Made by a program: the position numbers and the translations under genes
The notes under the pieces: generated by a model
The model's input: the letters and a program-made list of their open reading frames with translations, nothing else
The model's database searches: none
Told to the model about the DNA's origin: nothing
Part shown: piece by piece, positions 34,469-42,879 of the stretch
Layout of the letters: every line of letters begins with the position of its first letter
Numbering within the stretch: the stretch's first letter is position 1
DNA from: CAYQVO01 sp964421085
Lineage (GTDB): Bacteria > Bdellovibrionota_C > UBA2361 > CAYQVO01
Direction: 5' to 3'
Assembly (NCBI GenBank): GCA_964421085.1
Contig: CAYQVO010000004.1
Location: forward strand, 61,951-125,950
Length of the DNA stretch: 64,000 bases

Positions 34469-34771
34469 TTATTCAAGCACACCGAGCACATCGTCCTCAC
34501 GCATGATGAGATACTCTTCGCCGTCGATTTTTATCTCTGTTCCCGAATACTTTCCGAACAGGATAGTGTCGCCGGCCTTGAGATCAAGCGGCTGAACCGT
34601 CCCGTCTTCGCGGACCTTTCCTTTGCCGACAGCAATCACTTTCCCCTGCTGCGGCTTTTCTTTTGCCGTATCCGGGATGTATATGCCGGCGCTGGTCTTT
34701 TCCTGGACATCGATTCTCTCAACAATCAGTCGATCCTGAAGCGGTCGAATTTTTGATAGAATCGATGTCAT
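34469..34771 (-). CDS. groES: Co-chaperonin GroES
   Basis: 100 residues. IRPLQDRLIVERIDVQEKTS, then the mobile loop SAGIYIPDTAKEKPQQGKVI, GDTILFGKYSGTEIKIDGEE and the C-terminal DVLGVLE. It caps the GroEL ring. AGGAG lies nine bases before the ATG. Upstream on the minus strand an imperfect GAGTC-N9-GACTC pair (near 34840-34860) has CIRCE-like spacing but the wrong sequence. Confidence 0.98.
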   Translation of the reverse strand: MTSILSKIRPLQDRLIVERIDVQEKTSAGIYIPDTAKEKPQQGKVIAVGKGKVREDGTVQPLDLKAGDTILFGKYSGTEIKIDGEEYLIMREDDVLGVLE

Positions 34772-34921
34772 ACAAACACTCTCCTATCAAAATAGCTCCC
34801 CACAGGACTTCACTATTCCTCATTGTCATGAGGCCGCGAGTCCTTACGAGAGACTCCGTTGCACTAAATAGCTGCCCTAAGTAGCTGAAATTATTTGCGC
34901 CTGCCTCGCCACGATTCATTC

Positions 34922-35010
34922 ACCCTGCAGAAGGGTAAACAAGCGCGGCCTTCATCAAGTGGAAAAGAGCTTTTCCAGCCGATATTCCCAGCCCAGAGCT
35001 GCATCTGGGC
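34922..35010. repeat. Cluster of perfect short inverted repeats in a gene-free gap
   Basis: The 465-base interval 34772-35236 has no credible gene but holds three perfect inverted repeats in under 90 bases: ACCCT-N5-AGGGT (34922-34936), GGAAAAG-AG-CTTTTCC (34961-34976) and GCCCAGA-N6-TCTGGGC (34991-35010). A looser CCCTT/AAGGG pair follows near 35040. They may be operators, or the stems of a structured leader or small RNA. No T-tract follows any of them. Confidence 0.4.
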
Positions 35011-35236
35011 AGACCCGGCGCGGTTTCCTATATGCGCATCCCTTAACGGCATTTCAAGGGCAGCGATGAGAGAAAATAGTTTTTTAAGAGGGGAAAAGCA
35101 ATGATCATTGAAACATCGCCTGCAACTGTTCCCGCCCCCGCGCCCTTCTCTCCTCTTCCCTTGAATTAAGGGGAAATCTCGTTCTACAGTAAGGCTTCTC
35201 GAATACACAATTTTTCGATCCGGAGGAAGTGCGGAA

Positions 35237-36412
35237 GTGATAGATACTCCTCAGAGAAAACCAGTGCAGAAACATTCATCGCGGCCATTTGAAGGGGTAA
35301 GGGCGCTTCTCGAAAAGGGAGTGGAAGACGGTGTCTTTCCCGGTGCGGTGCTTGTAGTCGGCAAGGACGGTAACGTGCTCTTCCATGAGGCAGTCGGAAC
35401 CAAGACGCTGAAAACGGGCCGCGGGACTGAGGCCCAGCCGATGGAAGGCGACACGGTCTTTGATGTCGCGCAGCTCACAGGGACGGTTGTGACCGCGACA
35501 CTTGCGATGAAACTGATAGAGGCGGGGAAGCTGAGCCTTGACGACAAGGTAATCCGTTTTCTTCAGACATTCGGCGTGCACAACAAGGCGACAATAACCA
35601 TCGGGCAGCTGCTCTCGCACAGTTCGGGTCTTCCGGCGACAATCGCTTATTATGAAGAACTCATACGCGAGAACGCGGGACCAAGGCTGGGAATCGTGAC
35701 AAGCCGTGGAGCAAGAGACCATGTATACGGCGCAATTCAGAGACTTCAGCTCAAGTACGATCCCGGAACGCGGCAGCTTTACAGCGATATAGGACTGATT
35801 CTTCTGGGCCAGATAGTCGAACTTCTCACCGGCATGTGTCTCGATAAAGCTCTCATGAAATATATCGCCCAGCCTCTTGGGCTCAAGAGTACAAGTTTCG
35901 TCGATCTCTCGATGATCAAGAGACGCGGGATTCATCCTGTGACGGATCTTATCGCGTCGACTGAAGAGTGTCCGCTTCGAAAGCGTGTCATGTGCGGTGA
36001 AGTGCATGATGAGAACGCGTGGGCGATGGGAGGTGTGGCAGGGCACGCGGGTCTTTTTGCGTCCGCCGGAGACCTTCACAGGTTTGCGGCCGAGCTTATC
36101 GCTGCGTGGAGGAGCAGCTCTACTTTTCTTACACGGAAGACTGTTGCACGCTTCTGGGGAGGAGTAGAAGATCTTGAAGGAAGCTGGAAGTTCGGCTGGG
36201 ATTCGCCTTCTGCGGAAAACGGGCTCGAACATTCGGGTCTCAGCGAAAGAGCCGTCGGGGGATGCGGCCTTACCGGGTGCTCGTTGTGGATCGAGCCTGA
36301 AAACGGCATTGATATAGTGCTTATGACGAACAGGATTCATCCAAGCCGGGCAAACCGGAAAATATTCTCATATCGAGCGGAACTGCATCAGGCGGTTCTG
36401 CAGGCGCTTTGA
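35237..36412 (+). CDS. Beta-lactamase-family (class C/serine hydrolase) protein lacking catalytic residues
   Basis: 391 residues from a GTG with GGAGG upstream. The fold is clearly that of class C beta-lactamase-like serine hydrolases: DGVFPGAVLVVGKDGNVLFH, IRQLL-type ITIGQLLSHSSGLPAT, YSDIGLILLGQIVELLTG and GVAGHAGLFASAGDL. Yet the nucleophile motif SxxK is Q79-L-T-G82 (in FDVAQLTG) and the third motif, usually HTG, is G342-C-G. Only the Tyr182-Ser-Asp motif remains. It cannot work as a normal serine enzyme and may be a binding or regulatory protein. It has no signal peptide. Confidence 0.85.
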   Translation: MIDTPQRKPVQKHSSRPFEGVRALLEKGVEDGVFPGAVLVVGKDGNVLFHEAVGTKTLKTGRGTEAQPMEGDTVFDVAQLTGTVVTATLAMKLIEAGKLSLDDKVIRFLQTFGVHNKATITIGQLLSHSSGLPATIAYYEELIRENAGPRLGIVTSRGARDHVYGAIQRLQLKYDPGTRQLYSDIGLILLGQIVELLTGMCLDKALMKYIAQPLGLKSTSFVDLSMIKRRGIHPVTDLIASTEECPLRKRVMCGEVHDENAWAMGGVAGHAGLFASAGDLHRFAAELIAAWRSSSTFLTRKTVARFWGGVEDLEGSWKFGWDSPSAENGLEHSGLSERAVGGCGLTGCSLWIEPENGIDIVLMTNRIHPSRANRKIFSYRAELHQAVLQAL

Positions 36413-36485
36413 CAGAGGTCGGCGCCTTCGTGGTCGATAAGAGACACCAACTGGAGGGCTGCGCCTGTCGCGGCCGGATTAAGAG

Positions 36486-37559
36486 ATGTGGCAGAAGCTT
36501 GAGGAAGTTGAAAAGCGCTTCGAGGAAGTAAGCTTCAAGCTTACCCAGCCCGATGTGATTACAAACCGGGAACTCCTTCAGAAGTACACAAAGGAGCACA
36601 AAGAGCTCCAGGAAATAGTCGCGACTTACCGCGCGTATAAAAAAGCGAAAGACGAGCTTGCCGGCAGCAGGGCGCTTCTTGAAAGTGGTGAGGCGGAACT
36701 TGCCGATATGGCGAAAGAAGAAGTACGTCTTCTCGAGCGCGAAATGACGGGACTCGCGGAGAGGCTGCATAAGCTTCTTCTTCCGAAGGACCCGAACGAC
36801 GACAGGAATATTCTTCTTGAAATCAGGGCCGGCACCGGAGGCGATGAAGCTGGGCTTTTTGCCGGTGATCTTTTCAGGATGTACACCCGTTACTCTGAAG
36901 AGAGGGGGTGGCGCGTCGATGTAATGAGCGCAAGCGAAGCGCCGTCAGGGGGCTACAAGGAAATAATCGCCGCAATAACAGGGCAGGGCGCCTTCAGCCG
37001 GCTCAAGTTCGAGCGGGGCGTTCACAGGGTGCAGCGCGTTCCTTCTACTGAAGCATCAGGGAGAATTCACACTTCAACAGTAACAGTTGCAGTCATGCCG
37101 GAAGCTGAAGACATCGAAGTGAATATTCAGGACAAGGATCTTAGAATCGACGTTTTTCGCGCGGGTGGACACGGAGGTCAGAGTGTAAACACAACCGACT
37201 CGGCTGTCCGGATAACGCACCTGCCGACCGGTATCGTCGTCTCGATGCAGGACGAAAAGAGCCAGTTCAAGAACAAAGATAAAGCGATGAAGATACTCCG
37301 CTCCCGCATTCTCGAAAAACAGATTGAAGAAGCCGACGCCGAGCGGCGCGACATGCGGCGGAGTCAGGTGGGAACAGGGGAGCGATCCGAGAAGATAAGG
37401 ACGTATAATTTCCCGCAGTCGCGCGTCACGGATCACAGGATCAATCTCTCCATTTATTCTATTGATTCGGTCCTGAACGGGGAACTGGATCAGTTTGTGG
37501 ATCCTCTCACAGCGCATTTCCAGGCTGAATTGCTGAAGGAAGGGGGCGAGGGGAACTGA
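36486..37559 (+). CDS. prfA: Peptide chain release factor 1
   Basis: 357 residues. GTGGDEAGLFAGDLFRMYTRY, the GGQ motif in FRAGGHGGQSVNTTDSAVRI (about residue 230), and EKIRTYNFPQSRVTDHRINL are diagnostic of RF1. The GGQ loop triggers peptide release at UAA and UAG stops. prmC, which methylates this glutamine and usually follows prfA, is absent here. The next 190 bases hold an open frame ending in LPVAGLEDLRYGAPVA at 37740 that I cannot assign. Confidence 0.97.
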   Translation: MWQKLEEVEKRFEEVSFKLTQPDVITNRELLQKYTKEHKELQEIVATYRAYKKAKDELAGSRALLESGEAELADMAKEEVRLLEREMTGLAERLHKLLLPKDPNDDRNILLEIRAGTGGDEAGLFAGDLFRMYTRYSEERGWRVDVMSASEAPSGGYKEIIAAITGQGAFSRLKFERGVHRVQRVPSTEASGRIHTSTVTVAVMPEAEDIEVNIQDKDLRIDVFRAGGHGGQSVNTTDSAVRITHLPTGIVVSMQDEKSQFKNKDKAMKILRSRILEKQIEEADAERRDMRRSQVGTGERSEKIRTYNFPQSRVTDHRINLSIYSIDSVLNGELDQFVDPLTAHFQAELLKEGGEGN

Positions 37560-37753
37560 TAACCACAGCCGCTGCACTCTGGATGCGGGAAGGGGGACCC
37601 GGTTTGCACGAACTGCAACGGCGCAGGAAAACTTTACGGATGCCATGCGAAGAGGGGAGCCTCTCGCGGGCGGCATCATTGTCGTCTCGCTGCCGGTGGC
37701 CGGTCTCGAAGATCTCCGGTACGGCGCGCCTGTCGCGTGACCCTGAGCCGCGG

Positions 37754-38500
37754 TTACTCCGCGAGCGAAGCCCATATCAACTCGAACATTTCCCTGTGCA
37801 TTCTAATGATATGGGAATTCTCTATCACCATCCCCATGGTCGGCGCTTCGAACTGGTGAATAAAAACCCGCTGCGGAATGATCACCAGGTTCGTGGTCAG
37901 CTTTGTGCCTTTCGGAAGAATCCTGTTGCGTTCATTGGCAAGTCGCCCTTTACCTGCCCGGTGCCTTGCAATGGCGGAGTCTTCGAGGATCATCCGGACT
38001 TTTATGTCGAGCTTCCCCCTGCGGGCCGAGAAATCAGGAAAAAAACCGGGCGCAAACTTATATGCGATGTCAATGCTTGAAAGCACGAGATAATCCTGTC
38101 CCGGTTTTACTGTTGAGATCATGTTGAGGTAGACATTCTTCAGGCTTTCGACGCCTTCGTAATACTTGATAATGCTCTCTGCTCCCTCGAGTCTGTAGAG
38201 AGCTCCAAGTTCCGGAAGAATCTTCAGAAGTCTCTCCTGGCGGTTTTCGAGAACTATTTTGAGCCGCTCAGGATCTTCGGCACTGTAATACTCCTTTATC
38301 CCGCGGACCTCTTTCCGCATGAGCTGCTTCTGCCGGAGAGATTCGATAATCGAGTAGGCGGTCGATCGTTTGACTCCGGCTTCTTTTGCGATAGCAAGGA
38401 CACTTGATGGACCAAGGGAAAGAGAAGATGAGTACACAAGAGCTTCTTTCTCGTTCAGTCCTATCTCCTGCAGGGTCTGTATTATCCGGTGGTCTTTCAT
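37754..38500 (-). CDS. TrmB-type transcriptional regulator
   Basis: 248 residues from an ATG at 38500; a TTG 24 bases upstream is possible but would place the start in the presumed operator. The N-terminal winged helix is typical of TrmB: LQEIGLNEKEALVYSSSLSL, then AKEAGVKRSTAYSIIESLRQ. The C-terminal part (about 115-248) resembles the phospholipase-D-like effector half of such regulators. TrmB proteins control sugar and energy metabolism genes, mostly in archaea and some bacteria. It is divergent from an ABC-type binding protein, its likely target. Confidence 0.85.
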   Translation of the reverse strand: MKDHRIIQTLQEIGLNEKEALVYSSSLSLGPSSVLAIAKEAGVKRSTAYSIIESLRQKQLMRKEVRGIKEYYSAEDPERLKIVLENRQERLLKILPELGALYRLEGAESIIKYYEGVESLKNVYLNMISTVKPGQDYLVLSSIDIAYKFAPGFFPDFSARRGKLDIKVRMILEDSAIARHRAGKGRLANERNRILPKGTKLTTNLVIIPQRVFIHQFEAPTMGMVIENSHIIRMHREMFELIWASLAE

Positions 38501-38506
38501 CAGATC

Positions 38507-38523
38507 TGTCGTATTTTTCGACA
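38507..38523. promoter_or_regulatory. Palindromic operator candidate of the TrmB-type gene
   Basis: TGTCG-TATTTTT-CGACA, perfect 5-bp arms, lies just upstream of the ATG at 38500 and just downstream of a TAGAAT -10-like hexamer (38533-38528, minus strand). Bound protein would block the regulator's own transcript and possibly the divergent binding-protein gene. Autoregulation is inferred. Confidence 0.45.
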
Positions 38524-38634
38524 AATTATTCTATCTGAGAATACAGCAAGTTAGACCCTATAGCAATGTGGATGTCGACATTTTCGGCATATTTTTTCAA
38601 GACTGCTAATCTTCTTCTGTCTGGAGATATCAGA

Positions 38635-39735
38635 ATGAAGAAATGCTTTTTAATCCTTCTTATGCTGTCCGCATTCCTGCCATCCCGGGTGCCCGCAGAA
38701 CCATTTTCAATTGGCGCTGTGCTTCCCCTCAGTGGACCGGCGGCGGAATACGGCGCCTCGATTGTCAACGCGATTGAGATGGCGCGCCGGGATCATCCTG
38801 CCCTTTTCGAAAATGTTGTCTTCAAGTTCGAGGATGGGCGGTATGATGCTTCTGCTGCTGTTACCGCATTTCATAAACTGACTCGGATAGACAGGGTCGA
38901 CCTTGTTTTCACCTGGGGGATTTCATTCTGTCAGGCTCTCGCACCGCTCGCGGAGGAACGGAAAATCCCGCTCATTGCTGAATGCCCCGATCCCGGACTA
39001 TCGCGTAACCGCAGGTTCGTGCTGAGACCCATGAATGATTCGGATCAGTATACAAAACTCACGGCGGAATACCTGGCTGCCAAAGGCCTGAGGAAGCTGG
39101 GCCTGATTTTATCCGACACCAATTATACTGAAATGATGTCCGATTCCCTTCGGCGAATGCTGCAGCCCGGACAGTCTGTGACGCTTGTTGACTCCCTGTC
39201 TGCATCCGATATGGATTTTCGTTCATCTATTGCAAAGCTTCGGACAGGGGATTTCGACGCTGTGGGAGTTTTTCTTTCAGTCGGCCAGGTAGGTCAGTTC
39301 TTCCGGCAGGCAAAACAGCAGCGCCTGGAGATCCCGGCTTTTGGAACGAACGTCTTTGAGAGCTTCTCAGAGATCAGGGGCGCCGGTTCCGCAATGGATG
39401 GCGCCATTTACGCATTTAACAGCGTAGGTTCCGCGTTTATCAGCCGTTATATATCGCTCTATGGCGGAGGATCGCAGCTTGGATTCGCTGCAGTTGCCTA
39501 TGAAGTTATGGCGCGGCTCGGCGAGGCGGTCTCATCCAACTCATCCCTGAGGGGGGAAGCGCTTCTCCGGTCATTCGATACTCGAAATACACGTGAAAGT
39601 CCTGTCACTGGCCCTTATAAGGTCCTCGATCTGGACGAATCACTTTTCTTCGATTTCCCGCTCGTAATAAAGGAAGTCCGCGGCGGGGACGTGAGGGAAG
39701 TACGAGGGTGGGGTGCGGCAGCGCGGAAGTACTAA
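38635..39735 (+). CDS. LivJ/LivK-type periplasmic ligand-binding protein
   Basis: 366 residues from the ATG after GGAGAT. Signal peptide MKKCFLILLMLSAFLPSRVP (cleavage after PAE region), then a type I periplasmic-binding fold: SIGAVLPLSGPAAEYGASIV, FKFEDGRYDASAAVTAFHKL, IPLIAECPDPGLSRNRRFVL and GYL-like TAEYLAAKGLRKLGLILS. Such proteins bind amino acids, amides or other small molecules. No Liv permease or ATPase genes are nearby, so it is orphan here and may act as a sensor component or pair with a distant transporter. Divergent from the TrmB-type gene. Confidence 0.85.
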   Translation: MKKCFLILLMLSAFLPSRVPAEPFSIGAVLPLSGPAAEYGASIVNAIEMARRDHPALFENVVFKFEDGRYDASAAVTAFHKLTRIDRVDLVFTWGISFCQALAPLAEERKIPLIAECPDPGLSRNRRFVLRPMNDSDQYTKLTAEYLAAKGLRKLGLILSDTNYTEMMSDSLRRMLQPGQSVTLVDSLSASDMDFRSSIAKLRTGDFDAVGVFLSVGQVGQFFRQAKQQRLEIPAFGTNVFESFSEIRGAGSAMDGAIYAFNSVGSAFISRYISLYGGGSQLGFAAVAYEVMARLGEAVSSNSSLRGEALLRSFDTRNTRESPVTGPYKVLDLDESLFFDFPLVIKEVRGGDVREVRGWGAAARKY

Positions 39736-39737
39736 GG

Positions 39738-39871
39738 AAAAAAGGACACCCAAAAACTGGAGACTCGCCGCGAAAGGTCGTTTTTTGTTGTTTCAGATCG
39801 CAGCAGTCGCAATCAGTACTGATACACAACTTTGTTTTAGAGCAAGCGCCGAAAAAGTGGGTGTCCTTTTT
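39738..39871. repeat. Inverted-repeat element, copy 2
   Basis: 134 bp bounded by AAAAAGGACACCCA and TGGGTGTCCTTTTT, the same ends as the element at 10357-10470. It begins three bases after the stop codon of the binding-protein gene and ends three bases from the stop codon of the HETAH gene, exactly in the convergent gap. The placement favours a bidirectional terminator function, and the two copies suggest a small mobile or amplified element. Confidence 0.7.
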
Positions 39872-39874
39872 CTT

Positions 39875-41173
39875 TTATCGCAGCCTGTTTCGCAGCCTGG
39901 CTGCAACTGCCGCCTGAATCTGCTGAGAATTGTTATTTCTGACCGCGACGCCTCCAGCTCCCGGAGGCGGCTTGTAGTCAGGACGGAACCAGTCGGAGGG
40001 GAGATCCGGAAAAATTCCTGCAGTGGCTGCGACTGAATGGAAGATTCTGCGGCATGTCCCGATTGAGTCGTTAATCCCGCAGCGGGTCTTGAGAATTTCG
40101 TTAAAGGCTTCTGAAGAAAGCGGTAATATCGAGGAATATCTCCTGTGCAGGAGATCTTCGACACGATCATGAATCCAGGAAAGATGCGTTTCGCCAAGCT
40201 TGAATATCCGCTCTGATTCAAGGTTCACTGCTGCTGAAAGTCCCGCTACAATCTGTTTTCCCGCTGAAGCGTAAGGTTCTTTCAAATGTTCGAGATCAGA
40301 CGCGGTAAAAAACCGGCCTGAGTACAGCAGAGCAAGAAGCATTGCGTTGTATTCCACATCCTGTCTCTGCCACGCAAAGGTAATGCCGAGGTGATCGTCG
40401 ATCCAGTGAGCCGTTTCGTGGATCATCACAGGATTGACCGTTGCATGAAGAGCAAGCCGCGGAAACACTTCAGAAGTCCAGCGACCGACACTGAAACATA
40501 GGAGACCTGACTGATCGTAGTAACCGCCGCATCCAACGAGACCCGAGACAAGGTATGCGCGCATGCCTTCAGGCGATCCACTCTCGACTTTTCCATGAAG
40601 CGAAAGGCATCTCCAGTTTCTCGAGTCGAGAATGTATCCGCTTTCCTCGAGCAGGCGGTTCCCATAGCCGATAAGAATATGCTCAGGAAGCCTCAGGGCG
40701 GCTTCTTTTGCCAGAGCCCGCATGCCGGGATCGATCTGTTTTCCTCTCAAAATAAATTCAACAAGGGCTTCGTTTCTGCTGCCGCTTTTTTCAATTGCAG
40801 CAGCCATATCGGGCGATTCCCGTTTTACAGGGACCACAGCACCTGCTGACCTTCCCGAAAGTATGCCTTTCAAAAGATCGCTTTCAGACGGTGTCAGGCG
40901 CGCATGGAGAGAACCGAAAGAAAAAGATGGAAAACCCGACCCAAAAACAGGCGTGGGGGATTCAAAGGCCCTGAAAAATGCATCAGTCTTTTCGATTGCC
41001 CTCTTTGCATCCGTGTAGCCGGATGATCGGGAACAGGAAGCGATCTCATTGATGCAGGAGAACGCGGCAGAGCGCAACATTGCCTGTCGGTGACTATCGA
41101 CTATCCTGCTGAAAATCGAGCCGCCCGCAGGGGAAGGCGTCTGAGAAGAAAGAGATCTGTCGTCGCGGAGCAC
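39875..41173 (-). CDS. Putative HExxH metalloprotease-like protein
   Basis: 432 residues, no signal peptide. The only clear motif is H252-E-T-A-H256 within VMIHETAHWIDDHLG, a zincin HExxH site followed by a conserved-looking WIDDH. A third zinc ligand cannot be fixed by eye; EYNAMLLALLY about 20 residues later offers a glutamate in gluzincin spacing. The N-terminal 120 residues are low in recognisable signal. No family named. The gene is flanked by the inverted-repeat element. Confidence 0.6.
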   Translation of the reverse strand: MLRDDRSLSSQTPSPAGGSIFSRIVDSHRQAMLRSAAFSCINEIASCSRSSGYTDAKRAIEKTDAFFRAFESPTPVFGSGFPSFSFGSLHARLTPSESDLLKGILSGRSAGAVVPVKRESPDMAAAIEKSGSRNEALVEFILRGKQIDPGMRALAKEAALRLPEHILIGYGNRLLEESGYILDSRNWRCLSLHGKVESGSPEGMRAYLVSGLVGCGGYYDQSGLLCFSVGRWTSEVFPRLALHATVNPVMIHETAHWIDDHLGITFAWQRQDVEYNAMLLALLYSGRFFTASDLEHLKEPYASAGKQIVAGLSAAVNLESERIFKLGETHLSWIHDRVEDLLHRRYSSILPLSSEAFNEILKTRCGINDSIGTCRRIFHSVAATAGIFPDLPSDWFRPDYKPPPGAGGVAVRNNNSQQIQAAVAARLRNRLR

Positions 41174-41309
41174 CCGATAATTCTAGTTCAATCCAGGGCT
41201 TAAGCAAGCAAGGCTTCTGAATGAAAAGGTATACGGGCGTCGCATGCGGGGATTGTGACAGCGCTTCCGGCCTTTTCTTGAAGGGATTGCAGGGTGTGAT
41301 TTCGCATTG

Positions 41310-41639
41310 ATGAAAACTGAGTTTGAAGCAGAGATAGAGAAAAGCTTGCTTCCTTCTACCAGAGCACTGCCTGTCATGGACATGAAGCAGAGGCTGAACA
41401 GGGTCAGGCCAGGACGGAACTTCATGGAAGAAAAAGACATCCTGGAGGCGTATGACAGGATAAAGGAGGAAAGTGCGGCTGCGCACGATGGTTACCGCGC
41501 AGCGCTGATATTCAGCGCGATCCTGGATGAACTTTCAAAGGCGGACGATCTGTCTCCTGAACAGTTCACTGCGGGAGTTGCATCCGCTGCCTCTCTCCTT
41601 CATCAGCCGGGAGAACCGGGAAAAGAAGCGAAGATTTAA
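41310..41639 (+). CDS. Small uncharacterised helical protein
   Basis: 109 residues from the ATG at 41310. Mostly helical and acidic: NFMEEKDILEAYDRIKEESA and ALIFSAILDELSKADDL. No family recognised. The end overlaps the folB stop codon by four bases in opposite orientation. Codon use is like that of neighbouring real genes, which is the main argument that it is expressed. Confidence 0.5.
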   Translation: MKTEFEAEIEKSLLPSTRALPVMDMKQRLNRVRPGRNFMEEKDILEAYDRIKEESAAAHDGYRAALIFSAILDELSKADDLSPEQFTAGVASAASLLHQPGEPGKEAKI

Positions 41640-42004
41640 CGGCCCTTCTGGCGCTCGATCTCGACCGCCGCGCTTCGCGCAGAACGAAGGGCTGAAGGCT
41701 TGTCGACTCGAACCAGGACATTCTGCACACCAGGAGTCTCCAGGCATTTCTGCGCCACTGCCTCAGTCAGAGCTTCGAGGAGGAAGTACTTCGAGTCTTC
41801 AACGAGCGCAAGAATTCCCTTCTTAATCGCGCGATAATCCACTGCATGCCTGAAATCGTCCGTCTTTGCCGCAGTTGTGAAATCTCCATAAACAGAAAGA
41901 TTGATTATGATGTCCTGTTTTTCGCGCCGCTCATCATCGTCGACTCCGACAATACAACGGGCATTCAGATCGGTTATGATTATTCTATCGAGCATCCTGT
42001 TCAT
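41636..42004 (-). CDS. folB: Dihydroneopterin aldolase
   Basis: 122 residues, typical FolB length. ITDLNARCIVGVDDDERREKQ, the substrate-region VDYRAIKKGILALVEDSKYF, and FLLEALTEAVAQKCLE with the conserved glutamate, then LVRVDKPSAL. FolB cleaves 7,8-dihydroneopterin to hydroxymethyl-dihydropterin in folate synthesis. Alternative ATGs lie nine bases apart at the start; neither has a clear ribosome site. Confidence 0.92.
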   Translation of the reverse strand: MNRMLDRIIITDLNARCIVGVDDDERREKQDIIINLSVYGDFTTAAKTDDFRHAVDYRAIKKGILALVEDSKYFLLEALTEAVAQKCLETPGVQNVLVRVDKPSALRSARSAAVEIERQKGR

Positions 42005-42139
42005 TGCACGGCTTCGTCAGTCCGCATTACTTACCTTCATTATAGAGTGAGTATTCCGGATCCCGCGAGCATACGCGCACTTGTGCTCACCGTCAATTGA
42101 AACAGCCGCCATAAAGCGAGCTGGAGCCACGCCTGAAAG

Positions 42140-42155
42140 CATTCAGGAGAATGCC
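42140..42155. other. Short hairpin downstream of the broken methyltransferase gene
   Basis: GCATTC-AGGA-GAATGC, perfect 6-bp arms with a four-base loop, followed by TTTC on the minus strand. It could end transcription of the decayed gene upstream, but the stem is short and the T-tract poor. Confidence 0.3.
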
Positions 42156-42203
42156 TCCTTTTCGCTATGAATTTCACACCCTCTCTTTCCGATATCAGGC
42201 GAC

Positions 42204-42824
42204 TCAATGCATGAATGTCGCTTCGACCATCCTTGATTTCGCCGGAAAGAAGGTGGATGCATCCATAGGTTTCGCGACGCAGACTCCCCCAGGCGCGCCG
42301 ATATGAGCTTCAATGCGGCTGAGAGGAAGCAGGCGCACTTCTATGCGTTTATGATGGGTTTCTCTCCGCTCTCCCCGCTGCACGTTGAAGCGAAGCTGCA
42401 CCTCGTATCGCATTCCAGAGTGAAAACCCATGTATCCCCGTTCGGAATGAACGTTTCCGATTCCCGGGTGCGGAGTGTTCGGGAAGAACCCGTCGATCAC
42501 TGTCGCGCCTTCAACTCCCTCCGCCAGAGCAATCCGCTCGAGCCACGGACAGAACTCCGGAATCGGTCCGACGGCCGTTATTTTTGCGCCTGTTTTGAGA
42601 AGTTTCTTTGTTACGCGGCCGTCGCCCGCTCCGATTTCGAGAATATTATCACCAGGCCCAGGCTTCGCTTTCTATTTAAGCCAGTGCCTGCTCAGTCGAT
42701 TGGCTGTAAATTCTTTTCTGACAAATGAAGAGAAGCCGGGCATTGAATATATATCGGAAAGCAGCGCCGGATCTTTGCCGCCCACCGGGTTCGGGCTTCG
42801 GAGGCGGTTGTGAACTGCACGCAC
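42204..42824 (-). pseudogene. Decayed SAM-dependent methyltransferase gene (RsmA-like)
   Basis: One minus-strand frame reads KEFTANRLSRHWLK, then an in-frame TAG (42674-42672), then KAKPGPGDNILEIGAGDGRV and TKKLLKTGAKITAVG. This is the SAM-binding motif I and flanks of an rRNA adenine dimethyltransferase-like protein. Further on, RYEVQLRFNV and VRLLPLSRIEAH recall the C-terminal part of such enzymes, but the expected central NPPF/NIPY region is not found and the frame ends at 42206. The stop plus the missing middle point to a dead gene. A recoded stop cannot be excluded. It follows the adenylate cyclase gene. Confidence 0.55.
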
Positions 42825-42879
42825 TCGCCCGGCCGAAGCGGGAATTATCAGGAGCGTTTTTTCGACATAAGTACATCCC

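Noticed and set aside
34840..34860. GAGTC-N9-GACTC as a CIRCE (HrcA) operator before groES
   Set aside because: The nine-base spacing is right but the arms do not match TTAGCACTC/GAGTGCTAA, so I do not call CIRCE.
34891..35208. 105-codon open frame on the minus strand between groES and the hydrolase
   Set aside because: No family, poor composition, and it overlaps a cluster of inverted repeats; probably chance.
37560..37740. Open frame after prfA ending in LPVAGLEDLRYGAPVA, perhaps a prmC remnant
   Set aside because: No start codon and no methyltransferase motif, so it cannot be assigned to prmC or anything else.
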